Both the position numbers and the translations under genes were made by a program. Below the pieces are notes generated by a model that made no database searches, was not told the DNA's origin, and saw only the letters and a list, made by a program, of their open reading frames with translations. A stretch of DNA of 64,000 nucleotides from Phocoenobacter uteri (GTDB lineage Bacteria; Pseudomonadota; Gammaproteobacteria; Enterobacterales; Pasteurellaceae), in NCBI RefSeq assembly GCF_900454895.1, contig NZ_UGTA01000001.1:868001-932000 (forward strand). The letters are read 5' to 3'. Each line of letters begins with the position of its first letter. Within the stretch, counting starts at the first letter, position 1. Positions 27,666 to 35,942 of this stretch are shown in pieces.

Positions 27666-28733
27666 TTAATAAACTCGTGCTTTAATTTCTTCTGCAAACT
27701 TACCAATACTCACAGCAAAATAATTAGAATTATTCCAATTTTTTAAGGTACGATAATTATTAGACACTAAAAATGCTCTGCCCGCTTCCTTATTCGGACG
27801 AACCAACCATAATTTTGTCTGTGTTAGTTCTGTTATCTTTTCTGTTTTTGGATTCAACATTCTCACGCCTAATTTTTGCCATTGAGCTAATGTTTTCGCT
27901 TTTCTTTGTTGTGTGCCTGACAATTTCAAATTTAATGGTGTATTAAGTTGGACTTCTACCCCCCAAGGGATATTTTTATCCCACCCTACAGAAGATAAAT
28001 AATTTGCAATAGAGGCAAAGATATCATAATGCTCTGACCAAATATTCTTCTCGCCATCATTATTGCCATCGGCAGCAAATTTTAAATAAGTACTTGGCAT
28101 AAACTGAGATTGCCCCATTGCACCGGCCCAAGAACCCTGCATTTTAAAGCGAGGAATGGTTTTATTTTCTAGAATTTTCATCGCACTAATAAATTCTTTT
28201 TTAAATAATTCTTCACGACGGCCATCAAAAGCAAGCGTAGCAAGAACAGAAAGCACATCATAATTTCCTTGATAATAACCAAAGCTACTTTCCATTCCCC
28301 ACAACGCCATTAAATATTCCTTTGGCACACCATATTTTTCACTCGCATAGTTTAATTGTGGTTGATATTTCCACCATAATTCAGATGCTTTATCTATCTT
28401 TGCAGATGTTAAAACTCGGTTTAAATAACGAGTAATACCATGAGGATTTGGCTTAGCAGGCGAAGAAGAATGCGTTTTCTTAGAAGATTGCCGCTCATCT
28501 AATTCAACAGCTTTTTCTATATAAAAAATTTCATTTTGATTAGTAAGAAATTGTGAAGAGATACCCGCTTGTTGTGTCTGATATTTTAAATAATCAACAT
28601 AATCATTGAAATTATCTAATGTACGAGCTTTATGATAACTTATTTGATAGGTTTTTAATTTATTCTCTGAGCTATTGGAACAACCACTTAATATCATCGT
28701 TAAAACGCCAGTTAATACCAATATCTTCTTCAT
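27666..28733 (-). CDS. mltB: Membrane-bound lytic murein transglycosylase B
   Basis: A 355-residue lipoprotein. The signal peptide ends in lipobox LSGC with lipidated Cys18. The transglycosylase domain (SLT_2 type) has its catalytic acid at Glu148 in LWGMESSFG and the downstream family segments GSWAGAMGQSQFMPST and DIFASIANYLSSVGW. It cleaves the MurNAc-GlcNAc bond of peptidoglycan with formation of the 1,6-anhydro end. Attached to the outer membrane by inference, since residue 19 after the Cys is Ser and not Asp. Confidence 0.92.
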   Translation of the reverse strand: MKKILVLTGVLTMILSGCSNSSENKLKTYQISYHKARTLDNFNDYVDYLKYQTQQAGISSQFLTNQNEIFYIEKAVELDERQSSKKTHSSSPAKPNPHGITRYLNRVLTSAKIDKASELWWKYQPQLNYASEKYGVPKEYLMALWGMESSFGYYQGNYDVLSVLATLAFDGRREELFKKEFISAMKILENKTIPRFKMQGSWAGAMGQSQFMPSTYLKFAADGNNDGEKNIWSEHYDIFASIANYLSSVGWDKNIPWGVEVQLNTPLNLKLSGTQQRKAKTLAQWQKLGVRMLNPKTEKITELTQTKLWLVRPNKEAGRAFLVSNNYRTLKNWNNSNYFAVSIGKFAEEIKARVY

Positions 28734-28882
28734 AATCTCTCCTTAAATAAGTGAAGGTTGATTGTTACAAATTTTAGAAACACTGTCTAGCTCAATAAAC
28801 TCAAAGATAAGGAAATCTGACCTATTTTAAAATTATACAAATAATGTTGACAAAAATTTACAATAAATTAGTGTATATAAGA

Positions 28883-28922
28883 TCGGTCATATTTTGCAAA
28901 TTTTATACAAAATATGACCGCT
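28883..28922 (-). terminator. Inverted uptake-signal pair downstream of rlmA
   Basis: CGGTCATATTTTG (28883-28895) and CAAAATATGACCG (28908-28920) are perfect inverted arms, i.e. two uptake signals back to back. They form a hairpin just past the rlmA stop codon. A T-rich stretch on the minus strand follows only loosely. Confidence 0.5.
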
Positions 28923-28940
28923 TACTTAACACAACGATAC

Positions 28941-29780
28941 TTAGTTATTAAGTTGATAAATTCTCAACTGCACATCGACATCAATCTCTAATTCATCAAG
29001 CTGTTGCACCGCAAGTTTTCCTTCATAAGTTGCACGATAAAGATGTGGTGTCATCGTCATTAGCTCTGCAAGTTGCTTTTTATTCAATAACGTATGATAA
29101 GTAGTTGAATCCGTTCCAACACAACGGAACAACATTTCATCTAAAAATGGCTTTTCACGAAATGGTTTAATCATTGGATAGATGACTTTTCTAAGTGATA
29201 GCAAATGCTTCTCGCCAGCATCTAAAGTAATCACATAGCCATTTGGTTTTAACACACGAGCAAACTCTTCTGACACCTCAAAACCAAAAGCACTAATTAA
29301 AATATCCACGCTATTATCCGCCAATGGAATATGTGCATTGCTTGCTGTTAACCATTTTGCTGAAAACTTAGCTGATTTCGCTGCTTTTTGAACTGCAAAT
29401 TTTGAAATATCCCAACCAACAAACTGTCCGCCGTTATTATCAAAATACTCTGAATGCGAAAAACAAAGACGTTGTACTTGACGTAAATAATAGCCTTCTC
29501 CACAGCCAGCATCAGCGATAATCTTAGGCTCTCCCTGTGTTAATTTCATCACTGTTTTCGCCAATAATTCTGCAATTGGCGAATACGCCCCACTTTCTAA
29601 AAAGTTATGGCGTTCATTAACCATCTCCTTGCTATCACCCGGTGATTTACTGCGTTTTTGATTCACTGGCAGCAAGTTAAGATCACCTGCTTTACCAAGA
29701 TCAAAACAGTGATTCTTCTCACAACGATAGGATTTTTCGGATAGGGTTACTTCAGACTTACAATGGGGACAAATTAGCAT
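28941..29780 (-). CDS. rlmA: 23S rRNA (guanine-745-N1) methyltransferase RlmA
   Basis: 279 residues. I start it at the ATG 29778-29780, which has TGAGAAT upstream and gives the family N-terminus, rather than the in-frame ATG eight codons earlier. An N-terminal zinc finger is formed by Cys4, Cys7, Cys20 and His24, as in E. coli RlmA. Then come NLLPVQ-like NLLPVNQKRSKSPGDS and a Rossmann methyltransferase with motif I IADAGCGEGYY. It methylates G745 in helix 35 of 23S rRNA. Flanked on both sides by inverted uptake-signal pairs. Confidence 0.9.
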   Translation of the reverse strand: MLICPHCKSEVTLSEKSYRCEKNHCFDLGKAGDLNLLPVNQKRSKSPGDSKEMVNERHNFLESGAYSPIAELLAKTVMKLTQGEPKIIADAGCGEGYYLRQVQRLCFSHSEYFDNNGGQFVGWDISKFAVQKAAKSAKFSAKWLTASNAHIPLADNSVDILISAFGFEVSEEFARVLKPNGYVITLDAGEKHLLSLRKVIYPMIKPFREKPFLDEMLFRCVGTDSTTYHTLLNKKQLAELMTMTPHLYRATYEGKLAVQQLDELEIDVDVQLRIYQLNN

Positions 29781-29894
29781 AATATTCTCATAGGTATAAT
29801 TCATAAGGGGCTATTATCCTATAATTTGGGATAGGGTGCTAATTTTTTTGTTATTTCAAGCTGTGAGTTTAAAAACAATGTATAAATAAAACCA

Positions 29895-29937
29895 AAGCGG
29901 TCATATTTTGCAAAAGTTTTACAAAATACGACCGCTT
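29895..29937 (-). terminator. Inverted uptake-signal pair downstream of the phosphohexomutase gene
   Basis: AAGCGGTCATATTTTGCAAA faces its near-exact inverse ending in GACCGCTT (29930-29937). The hairpin lies about 35 bp past the stop codon of the minus-strand phosphohexomutase gene and is a likely terminator. Confidence 0.55.
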
Positions 29938-29971
29938 ATAACTAAACTAAAAAGTTTATTAAAACAAATTA

Positions 29972-31597
29972 TTAAGCAACGCTATCTGCAAATGCCGCTA
30001 AATCTGCTTTAATGTTTGCACAAATTTCTTGTGCTTCGGCAAGTGATTTACCTGTTGTGTCTAAATACATTTTTAATTTAGGTTCTGTACCTGATGGACG
30101 GAAAATCACACGCTGTCCGCCAGCTAAATGGAATACTAAAATGTCATTTGGTGTTTCAGTTTCTAAATGATCAATGTATTGTTCAACTGCAATGCCTGCA
30201 ATTTCTTTAAATGGATTTGCACGAACTGCTTTTAAAATACGTTGAATACGGCTTAAATCTTCAACACGGATACTTAATTGATCGCTGTTTGCTGCACCGA
30301 AAGTATCCATAAATTCTTGACGATACTGTGCAAATGTTTTGCCTTCTGCTTTCAATGTGTTGATTAAGTTTAAGAAACAAGTAATCGCTGAAATACCGTC
30401 TTTATCGTGTGCTTCTGTTGGGTTTACAAGGTAACCTAATGCTTCTTCAAAACCAAAGATTAAACCTGGAACGCGACCGATATATTTAAAGCCTGTTAAG
30501 GTTTCTTGGTGTGCCATACCACACGCTTTTGCCACTTTGCCAAGTAATGGGCTAGACACTAATGAACACGCTAACGCACCTGTTTTACCTTCTTTTTGGG
30601 CTTTACTTGCGATAAACCAACCTAAATATAAACCAATTTCATTACCGTGTAAGGTTGCCCATTCACCTTTTTCATTTGGAATAGCTACCGCTAAACGGTC
30701 TGCATCAGGGTCATTTGCCACGATAAATTCAGCGTTAACCTCTTTTGCACGTGCAATCGCTAAATCTAATGCACCTTTTTCTTCTGGATTAGGGAATGCA
30801 ACTGTTGGGAATGTGCCATCTGGTTCACATTGTTCTAACACTAAGGTCGGTTTTGGTAAACCAGCTTTATCCAACACGCTTAATAAAGTTTCTTTACCCA
30901 CGCCGTGCATCGCTGTATAAACATAGCTTAAATCAGCGATTGGGGCTGTTGCTAATTTTGCAGTACGCTCAATAAATTCATCAATAATTGCTTGATCGAT
31001 CATTTTGTAATTAGTGTCACGAGGTAATTCATCAACACGTTGATTATCTGCAACCCATTGAATTTCTGCTGCAATCGCTTTATCGTTAGGAGAAACAATT
31101 TGAGCACCATCATCCTCACCACCTAAATAAACTTTATAACCGTTATCTTCTGGTGGATTGTGGCTTGCTGTTACCATTACACCTGCACTTGCTTTCAAAC
31201 GACGTACTGAGAATGCTAACACTGGTGTTGGGCGTAAGCTTGGCATAAGTTGAGCTTCAATGCCCGCTGCTTGCATAATTTCAGCGGTATCTTGTGCAAA
31301 ACGCAATGAATTTTTACGACCGTCATAGCCAATTACAATGGTAGGATTTTTTTCTCTGCTTAATAAGAAACGTGCTAAACCAGCTGCTGCCTGACAAACT
31401 AACACACGGTTCATCCCCATTGAACCCGCTTGTAATTTACCACGTAATCCTGCTGTACCAAATTGTAAACGACCTGAAAAACGAGCTTCTAACTCTTTAA
31501 TATCATTTTGATCAATAATCGCCTGCAACTCTGCACGAGTTTCCGCATCAGGATCTTGCTCTAACCAATTTTTTGCAATACTAATGAAGTCTGTCAT
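29972..31597 (-). CDS. Phosphoglucomutase/phosphomannomutase family protein
   Basis: A 541-residue alpha-D-phosphohexomutase. The phosphoserine loop TASHNPPEDNG is near residue 145, the magnesium loop is DPDADRL (around 297), the sugar-recognition loop is GFEEALGY (around 388) and the phosphate-binding loop RPSGTEPKLK lies near the C-terminus. The N-terminus (FGTAGLRGK) fits the PgcA/PMM2-like branch rather than classical Pgm. It interconverts hexose 1- and 6-phosphates for glycogen, LPS or capsule precursors. Exact sugar preference is not resolvable. It has AAGGAAAA before the ATG. Confidence 0.88.
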   Translation of the reverse strand: MTDFISIAKNWLEQDPDAETRAELQAIIDQNDIKELEARFSGRLQFGTAGLRGKLQAGSMGMNRVLVCQAAAGLARFLLSREKNPTIVIGYDGRKNSLRFAQDTAEIMQAAGIEAQLMPSLRPTPVLAFSVRRLKASAGVMVTASHNPPEDNGYKVYLGGEDDGAQIVSPNDKAIAAEIQWVADNQRVDELPRDTNYKMIDQAIIDEFIERTAKLATAPIADLSYVYTAMHGVGKETLLSVLDKAGLPKPTLVLEQCEPDGTFPTVAFPNPEEKGALDLAIARAKEVNAEFIVANDPDADRLAVAIPNEKGEWATLHGNEIGLYLGWFIASKAQKEGKTGALACSLVSSPLLGKVAKACGMAHQETLTGFKYIGRVPGLIFGFEEALGYLVNPTEAHDKDGISAITCFLNLINTLKAEGKTFAQYRQEFMDTFGAANSDQLSIRVEDLSRIQRILKAVRANPFKEIAGIAVEQYIDHLETETPNDILVFHLAGGQRVIFRPSGTEPKLKMYLDTTGKSLAEAQEICANIKADLAAFADSVA

Positions 31598-31755
31598 TTT
31601 GTTTTCCTTTTTTGTTGAATAATCTGATTAAGAATTTCATTGAATTATAACGAAAATTAACGCTTTTGCACCCTTATTTTTGTGAAAATTTGATTTTTGT
31701 CACAGGAAAGCGTTTGCATTGTGTTTATCTGTATTTGAAGAGAATTTTAAGAAAT

Positions 31756-31765
31756 TCAAGCGGTC
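31756..31765 (+). repeat. DNA uptake signal sequence
   Basis: TCAAGCGGTC, 9 of 10 to the core, is followed by AGATTTTTTTGC and TTTGCAAATTTTTTT, a full arm. Confidence 0.7.
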
Positions 31766-31833
31766 AGATTTTTTTGCTTTTTTGCAAATTTTTTTTAATT
31801 TGTTATAAAAAATTATATTTAACTATTGATAAT

Positions 31834-31839
31834 TATAAT
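31834..31839 (+). promoter_or_regulatory. Candidate -10 element of the 42-residue gene
   Basis: A consensus TATAAT lies 59 bp upstream of the ATG at 31899. No good -35 hexamer stands at the usual distance, so this is only a candidate. Confidence 0.35.
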
Positions 31840-31898
31840 CTAGACACTATATGAATACTGAGAGAACTTCCTCTCAAAATAATAGAAGGAGAACTATA

Positions 31899-32027
31899 AT
31901 GGGACTTAAACCAGGACCAAAACCAATTGCTAAATCGACGGGTAAACCTGATAGACGTAGACGTGATAATAAAGATACTCCAGGAAATACCCCAGGTTTA
32001 AAACCAAGCAAGTCAACAGGTAAATAA
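31899..32027 (+). CDS. Small basic Pro/Lys/Gly-rich protein, unrecognised
   Basis: A 42-codon gene starting at ATG 31899 with a near-perfect ribosome site, AGAAGGAG, 6 bases upstream. The product starts MGLKPGPKPIAKSTGK and ends with a shortened echo of that segment (GLKPSKSTGK), with the basic patch DRRRRD between. It has no hydrophobic part, no Cys and probably no stable fold. A perfect 13-bp-stem terminator follows 17 bases after the TAA and a TATAAT lies upstream, so it looks like a complete single-gene unit. The start is faintly like phage terminase small subunits, but too short to conclude. Function unknown; nucleic acid or ribosome binding would fit the charge. Confidence 0.65.
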   Translation: MGLKPGPKPIAKSTGKPDRRRRDNKDTPGNTPGLKPSKSTGK

Positions 32028-32044
32028 AACTTATAATTATAAAT

Positions 32045-32085
32045 ATGGAAACTATCTATTTAAGTGAAGATAGTTTCCATTTTTA
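32045..32085 (+). terminator. Intrinsic terminator of the 42-residue gene
   Basis: ATGGAAACTATCT (32045-32057) pairs perfectly with AGATAGTTTCCAT (32068-32080), followed by TTTTT. Confidence 0.85.
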
Positions 32086-32100
32086 TGAGAATAACTAATA

Positions 32101-32493
32101 CTATTTAACTTTTCTATCCCTAACCGTAAATCTTGGTTTTACAGGCATTCTTTCTTGAATTCTCGCCCTATTTACAGCAATCGCATTCATCGTTGGAACG
32201 TAATCTAGCCACAAGCTTTCATCATCTGGTAAGCTATCTGACCAAATATATTTCACATTAAAGCCTCTTGCTTTGCATTCTTCATATAAATCTTGATAAC
32301 GCTTTTTTAAGAACGCCAATTTATTAAAGAAAAAACGAACGTGCCCAGTACCAAGCTTATAATCATCAGGCATTCCAACTAAATTGTATTTTCCTTTTGC
32401 GACTGCATTAGGAATACGAGTCAGTTCCCTGAACTCTGCGAGAAGGTGTTGATCGCAGAGTTCTTTTGGGGGGATAAGGTTTATTCTTGTCAT
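32101..32493 (-). CDS. pdg: Pyrimidine dimer DNA glycosylase (T4 endonuclease V family)
   Basis: A 130-residue protein similar to T4 DenV along its length. It begins MTRINLIPPKEL.DQHL.AEFREL as DenV does, with the catalytic N-terminal Thr2, plus Arg3, Arg22 and the catalytic Glu23. Next come LGTGHVRFFFNKLAFLKKR and a C-terminal VNRARIQERM. The enzyme flips and excises cyclobutane pyrimidine dimers and nicks the backbone. Homologues occur in phages and scattered bacteria, so the gene is an accessory repair function. It starts two bases after the upstream gene's stop and is the last gene of the run that includes polA. Confidence 0.88.
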   Translation of the reverse strand: MTRINLIPPKELCDQHLLAEFRELTRIPNAVAKGKYNLVGMPDDYKLGTGHVRFFFNKLAFLKKRYQDLYEECKARGFNVKYIWSDSLPDDESLWLDYVPTMNAIAVNRARIQERMPVKPRFTVRDRKVK

Positions 32494-32495
32494 TT

Positions 32496-34091
32496 TTATT
32501 TGATATTTAAAAAATAATCTAATAATTTTGTTGCTTTAGATAATATTTCTGTAAAGATAGTAATCAAGTCTTTATTTTCGATATCTAAAGTCTTAGAAAT
32601 TTTTTCATAATTACGTCCCTTTCTATGTGCAGAACTACTTGAACGCAGCCCTTGCAAAGTTCTAAGAAATTGAATGTGTTCTTCAAAATTTTCTAAATCT
32701 AATTTATCTAATACAAATTCTAATTTAGAAATACTACCTTTCAAAGACTCTACATCTTGTTTATCAAGATAAGAGTTTAAAAACTTCTCATTTAATGAAT
32801 CCACAAGTATTTTCGTGAGACTAAGTACAAGTTCATCAAATTCTTTTTGCTCATTTGTCAATGGTAATTTTAAGCTCGCTAGATGATGCTGATCATTTTG
32901 CTTTAATGGTAATAACCAACCATCGTTATTTTGAGATAACAACTTTTGATACTTTATTTTAAAAATATGATCTATTTCTTCTGAGTCAGTCGGTTCTGCT
33001 AATAGCTGTCTTTTAACAAAGGTATTACTAACTTTCCCTTTAGGTAAAATATTATAAGATCGCCAATGTAATTGTTCTTTATAGGGTAAATCCCGACCAA
33101 GATCTCCTAGCCAAACACAAATCATATCTTGATGATGATTATCCATTTGAAGCCCCCATAATGTTCCGCATCTTAAATATGAGTCTTCTACAGAATATTT
33201 ACTTGGTAAATTATAATATTTACTTAATACCTCTTTATCAAAATATACTGGAGTTAAATAATGAGGATTATTAGGATTTTCTCCAAAATAATTTCCTAAT
33301 AATCTAGGATTTGAATTAAATAGAATCTCTTCACCATCATCATTGACATCAATGATAAAATCAATATATTCATCTTTAATAGATGACTTCTTCTTAGATT
33401 TATCAAATGGAAAAATAAGTTTTTTTCCTGTAAAACGTACAAAAGATTTATATCCTTTACAAGAAAAACCATTAAAATCACCATAGCCTATAGACCATAT
33501 AGATAGATCATTTTTATACTCTTCTAAATTCTGTTCTTTATTAAGTTCTTCAAGAGACAAGTTACTATCAATTCTATAATCAAATTGGATAGATAAAAAC
33601 ATATCTTTTACAGCTAAAAATTGCTTTAATTCTTTTACTCTTATTTTCACTTGATCTTTAGAAACTTCAATTATTGTTGTTTCACTACCATCGCTTTCTA
33701 TTTTTAGATAAGTATTATTTTTAGCATCATAATATAAATTATGATACAATCTAAACTCTTCAGATATTTCTATACAATCTTCTTTTATTCCATGAAAGTT
33801 TCGACAAATTACCAATGGTTCTATACCTCTGTCATTACCAAAACGCAGATACTCTATCTTTTTTTCTCCATTTGAACAGTAAGCAATATTTTCAGGAAGC
33901 CCTTCTTCATGTCGTAAATCCCAACCATAATCTAAGAGTATATCTTCTTTTTGGTCTATAGGAATAAGAGCTGGATGAATCCCACAATTATGATTATCAC
34001 CATAACTTGAAAAATATACTATTAACATTTCTGTTGGTTTAGGGTTTCTTAAAAGTTCATTAAGATAATCTTTTGCTTTATCAAAATTCAT
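32496..34091 (-). CDS. Unknown protein with C-terminal HEPN-like motif
   Basis: A 531-residue protein I do not recognise by name. The first 400 or so residues are a mixed alpha/beta region with no motif I can assign. The last 110 residues are helical, and at 483-489 carry RSSSSAH, an R-x5-H placed in LRTLQGLRSSSSAHRKG. This is the pattern of HEPN domains, many of which are metal-independent RNases in defence and toxin systems. AGAGGTG precedes the ATG. It lies 29 bp after the PIN-like gene and 2 bp before pdg. The DNA is more AT-rich than the neighbouring core genes. The HEPN assignment is inference. Confidence 0.6.
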   Translation of the reverse strand: MNFDKAKDYLNELLRNPKPTEMLIVYFSSYGDNHNCGIHPALIPIDQKEDILLDYGWDLRHEEGLPENIAYCSNGEKKIEYLRFGNDRGIEPLVICRNFHGIKEDCIEISEEFRLYHNLYYDAKNNTYLKIESDGSETTIIEVSKDQVKIRVKELKQFLAVKDMFLSIQFDYRIDSNLSLEELNKEQNLEEYKNDLSIWSIGYGDFNGFSCKGYKSFVRFTGKKLIFPFDKSKKKSSIKDEYIDFIIDVNDDGEEILFNSNPRLLGNYFGENPNNPHYLTPVYFDKEVLSKYYNLPSKYSVEDSYLRCGTLWGLQMDNHHQDMICVWLGDLGRDLPYKEQLHWRSYNILPKGKVSNTFVKRQLLAEPTDSEEIDHIFKIKYQKLLSQNNDGWLLPLKQNDQHHLASLKLPLTNEQKEFDELVLSLTKILVDSLNEKFLNSYLDKQDVESLKGSISKLEFVLDKLDLENFEEHIQFLRTLQGLRSSSSAHRKGRNYEKISKTLDIENKDLITIFTEILSKATKLLDYFLNIK

Positions 34092-34120
34092 TGTTCACCT
34101 CTTATAATTATAAATTACAT

Positions 34121-35191
34121 TTATAAAAGCTTTTGTAAACACAATTTCATAGCTTCTAATAATAATGCTATATCTCCTGTATGTTTCCCTTTATCTGTTG
34201 ATTTGATTGGATAATAATTTATTTGCTCCTCTATATTAAAATTAAAAATTGGCTTAGCAACTCCATCTACAAACAAGATCGCTTCATATTCAAATAATTG
34301 AGAGAACTCAAATAATCTTTTTTCTTTAGTTACTATATATTGTAAATCAAAAATTTTATCAGTATCAGGCTCTTTTAAGAAGAGTTCAGGAATTCTTAAC
34401 AAAAATATATCCCAAGCTGTTGAAATAATATTTTTTACTGCATTTTCATATTTTGTGCCCTTTTGAATACCTAAAAACTTTCCTGCTTTATTTGTAAAAT
34501 ATTGGTAGGCTAAACAAAGTTCTCGACCTAAAACTTTTCCAAATTGCTCCTGCATAAAAAAATCAAAATATTCTAATTGTTTTTCTATTTTTTTATCTTT
34601 CATCTCAAAGTTTTTAATTAAAATCATCTTTATTAGTAAAATTTGAATAATTTCTAAATCATTTTTAAATTGACAATACATATCAATAAATTGAGAAACT
34701 TGTTCAGTCGCCTGTTCATCTAAAGATTTATTTTGTAAATAATGGTCAATTTGTTGAGAATTATTCGTTCTTTTTACAATGCTAGTTTTAAGAAAATATT
34801 CTTCATCCATTAACATTAATTCTAACCAAGCTTTGGTATCTCTAATTGCATATTTTCTAAAAGTATCAAGATCACTTTTACAAAATGATTCCAAATAATA
34901 AAAATGTAATGATACATTCCATCTATTTTTAGTTATAAAATATAAAAAGTCTCTAAAATCATTTTTACCTGATTTTTTGTTATTCTCTATAAAAAGGTAC
35001 AATTCAGATACCATATTTGAATCTAATAAAGCATGAGGAGTCATTGCAAAGTTATTACTTTTTTTACCATTATATAAAAATGGTTCTCTTCCTGAATAAT
35101 GATCTAACAAATAAATTGAGTCTCCAAAAATTTTGCTTTCTAGTAAAATTTTAGAAGAATATGGTGATTTTTTTATAACCCAGTTATTCAC
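34121..35191 (-). CDS. Unknown protein with PIN-like nuclease motifs
   Basis: 356 residues, no named family recognised. The segment ALLDSNMVSEL (54-64) looks like the first strand and acidic residue (Asp57) of a PIN-like RNase. Glu101, AWDIFLLR with Asp261, and YIVTKEKRL (285-293) come in the order of the later PIN acidic positions, though the last has Glu290 where Asp is usual. It starts with GTG (35189-35191), overlapping the TGA of the upstream gene by four bases, so translation is coupled. Metal-dependent RNase activity is a hypothesis from these motifs only. Confidence 0.55.
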   Translation of the reverse strand: MNNWVIKKSPYSSKILLESKIFGDSIYLLDHYSGREPFLYNGKKSNNFAMTPHALLDSNMVSELYLFIENNKKSGKNDFRDFLYFITKNRWNVSLHFYYLESFCKSDLDTFRKYAIRDTKAWLELMLMDEEYFLKTSIVKRTNNSQQIDHYLQNKSLDEQATEQVSQFIDMYCQFKNDLEIIQILLIKMILIKNFEMKDKKIEKQLEYFDFFMQEQFGKVLGRELCLAYQYFTNKAGKFLGIQKGTKYENAVKNIISTAWDIFLLRIPELFLKEPDTDKIFDLQYIVTKEKRLFEFSQLFEYEAILFVDGVAKPIFNFNIEEQINYYPIKSTDKGKHTGDIALLLEAMKLCLQKLL

Positions 35192-35922
35192 TCTGTAACC
35201 CCATTAAGTTTTTCATAAAACTCTTTAAAACTTTTATCTTTTAATAAAATTTCTTCCCATATAAAGTTTAAAAAATCTAAATCATAAGAAAATATTGCTT
35301 TTAAATCTTTTTTATTTGAAAAAAATCTAGCTGAAATTAATCTAAAAGAAGAACCACTAATAAGTATTATAAACTCTCCTGAATAAATCTCAGCTAATAC
35401 AACACTATTTCCATTTTTATCAGAAAATATATCTATTCCTCCTTCTATTCCTAAATATCTAGTTCTAGTATCATCAATAATATCCCTGAATGAAATCCCA
35501 TGTTTTAATATATTCTTTGCATTTTTAGAAGAGTCATATTCTCTTAAAAATCCATGACTAAAAAGAGATTCATATCTAATAGTGATATCCTTATTTTTAC
35601 CTAATGCTTTTACACATAATAGTAAAAAATCATATCTCTCTAGTGATTTTTTTATATAATCAACTTTACTTATATATTGATACTTTTTATTATCGGCGTT
35701 CTTCTTTAAAAACTTCAAATGCAACTCTTTTAAAAGTTGTATTCTTTCTTCATATCTTTTTATTTTTTCAGGACCTTTAGGAATATTTAAAGACTTATCA
35801 TACCAAATATACCCACATATCTTCCTTCATGTTAAAACCTCATCATCCTCTATTTCTTTATTGAGTATTAATGACATTTTCTCAATATCAGCATAGTAAT
35901 TTTCATAAATTTTAGAATCCAT
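35188..35922 (-). pseudogene. Unknown gene interrupted by an in-frame TGA
   Basis: An ATG at 35920-35922, with AAAGGGAG upstream, opens a frame that runs 31 codons to TGA (35827-35829) and then continues open in the same frame for 34 more codons into the long segment ending at 35188. Without the TGA the product would be about 244 residues. The first ordinary start after the stop is TTG at 35724, which would give 178 residues. The segment after the TGA (GYIWYDKSLNIPKGPEKIK) reads like real protein. So the gene is either broken by a point mutation or translated in two parts. No known family was recognised. The 3' end overlaps the PIN-like gene by four bases. Confidence 0.55.
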
Positions 35923-35942
35923 TTTTAACTCCCTTTCAAATA

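Larger units (their letters stand above)
31598..31898. other. Intergenic region with uptake signal and promoter
   Basis: 301 bp between the divergent phosphohexomutase gene and the 42-residue gene. It holds an uptake signal (31756-31765), a TATAAT at 31834-31839 and a 6-bp-stem hairpin TGAGAG/CTCTCA (31859-31876) in the leader of the small gene. A 62-codon frame at 31666-31854 has no ribosome site and is not called. Confidence 0.5.

Noticed and set aside
28848..28875. TTGACA on the plus strand as a promoter
   Set aside because: No -10 element at a usable distance and only antisense DNA downstream.
31666..31854. 62-codon plus-strand frame upstream of the 42-residue gene
   Set aside because: No ribosome site, it spans an uptake signal and the promoter region, and the translation is Phe/Leu/Tyr low-complexity.
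32101..35922. Prophage origin for the pdg cluster because of the T4 DenV likeness
   Set aside because: No structural, integrase or lysis genes, no attachment repeats found; the glycosylase is also known in bacterial chromosomes.
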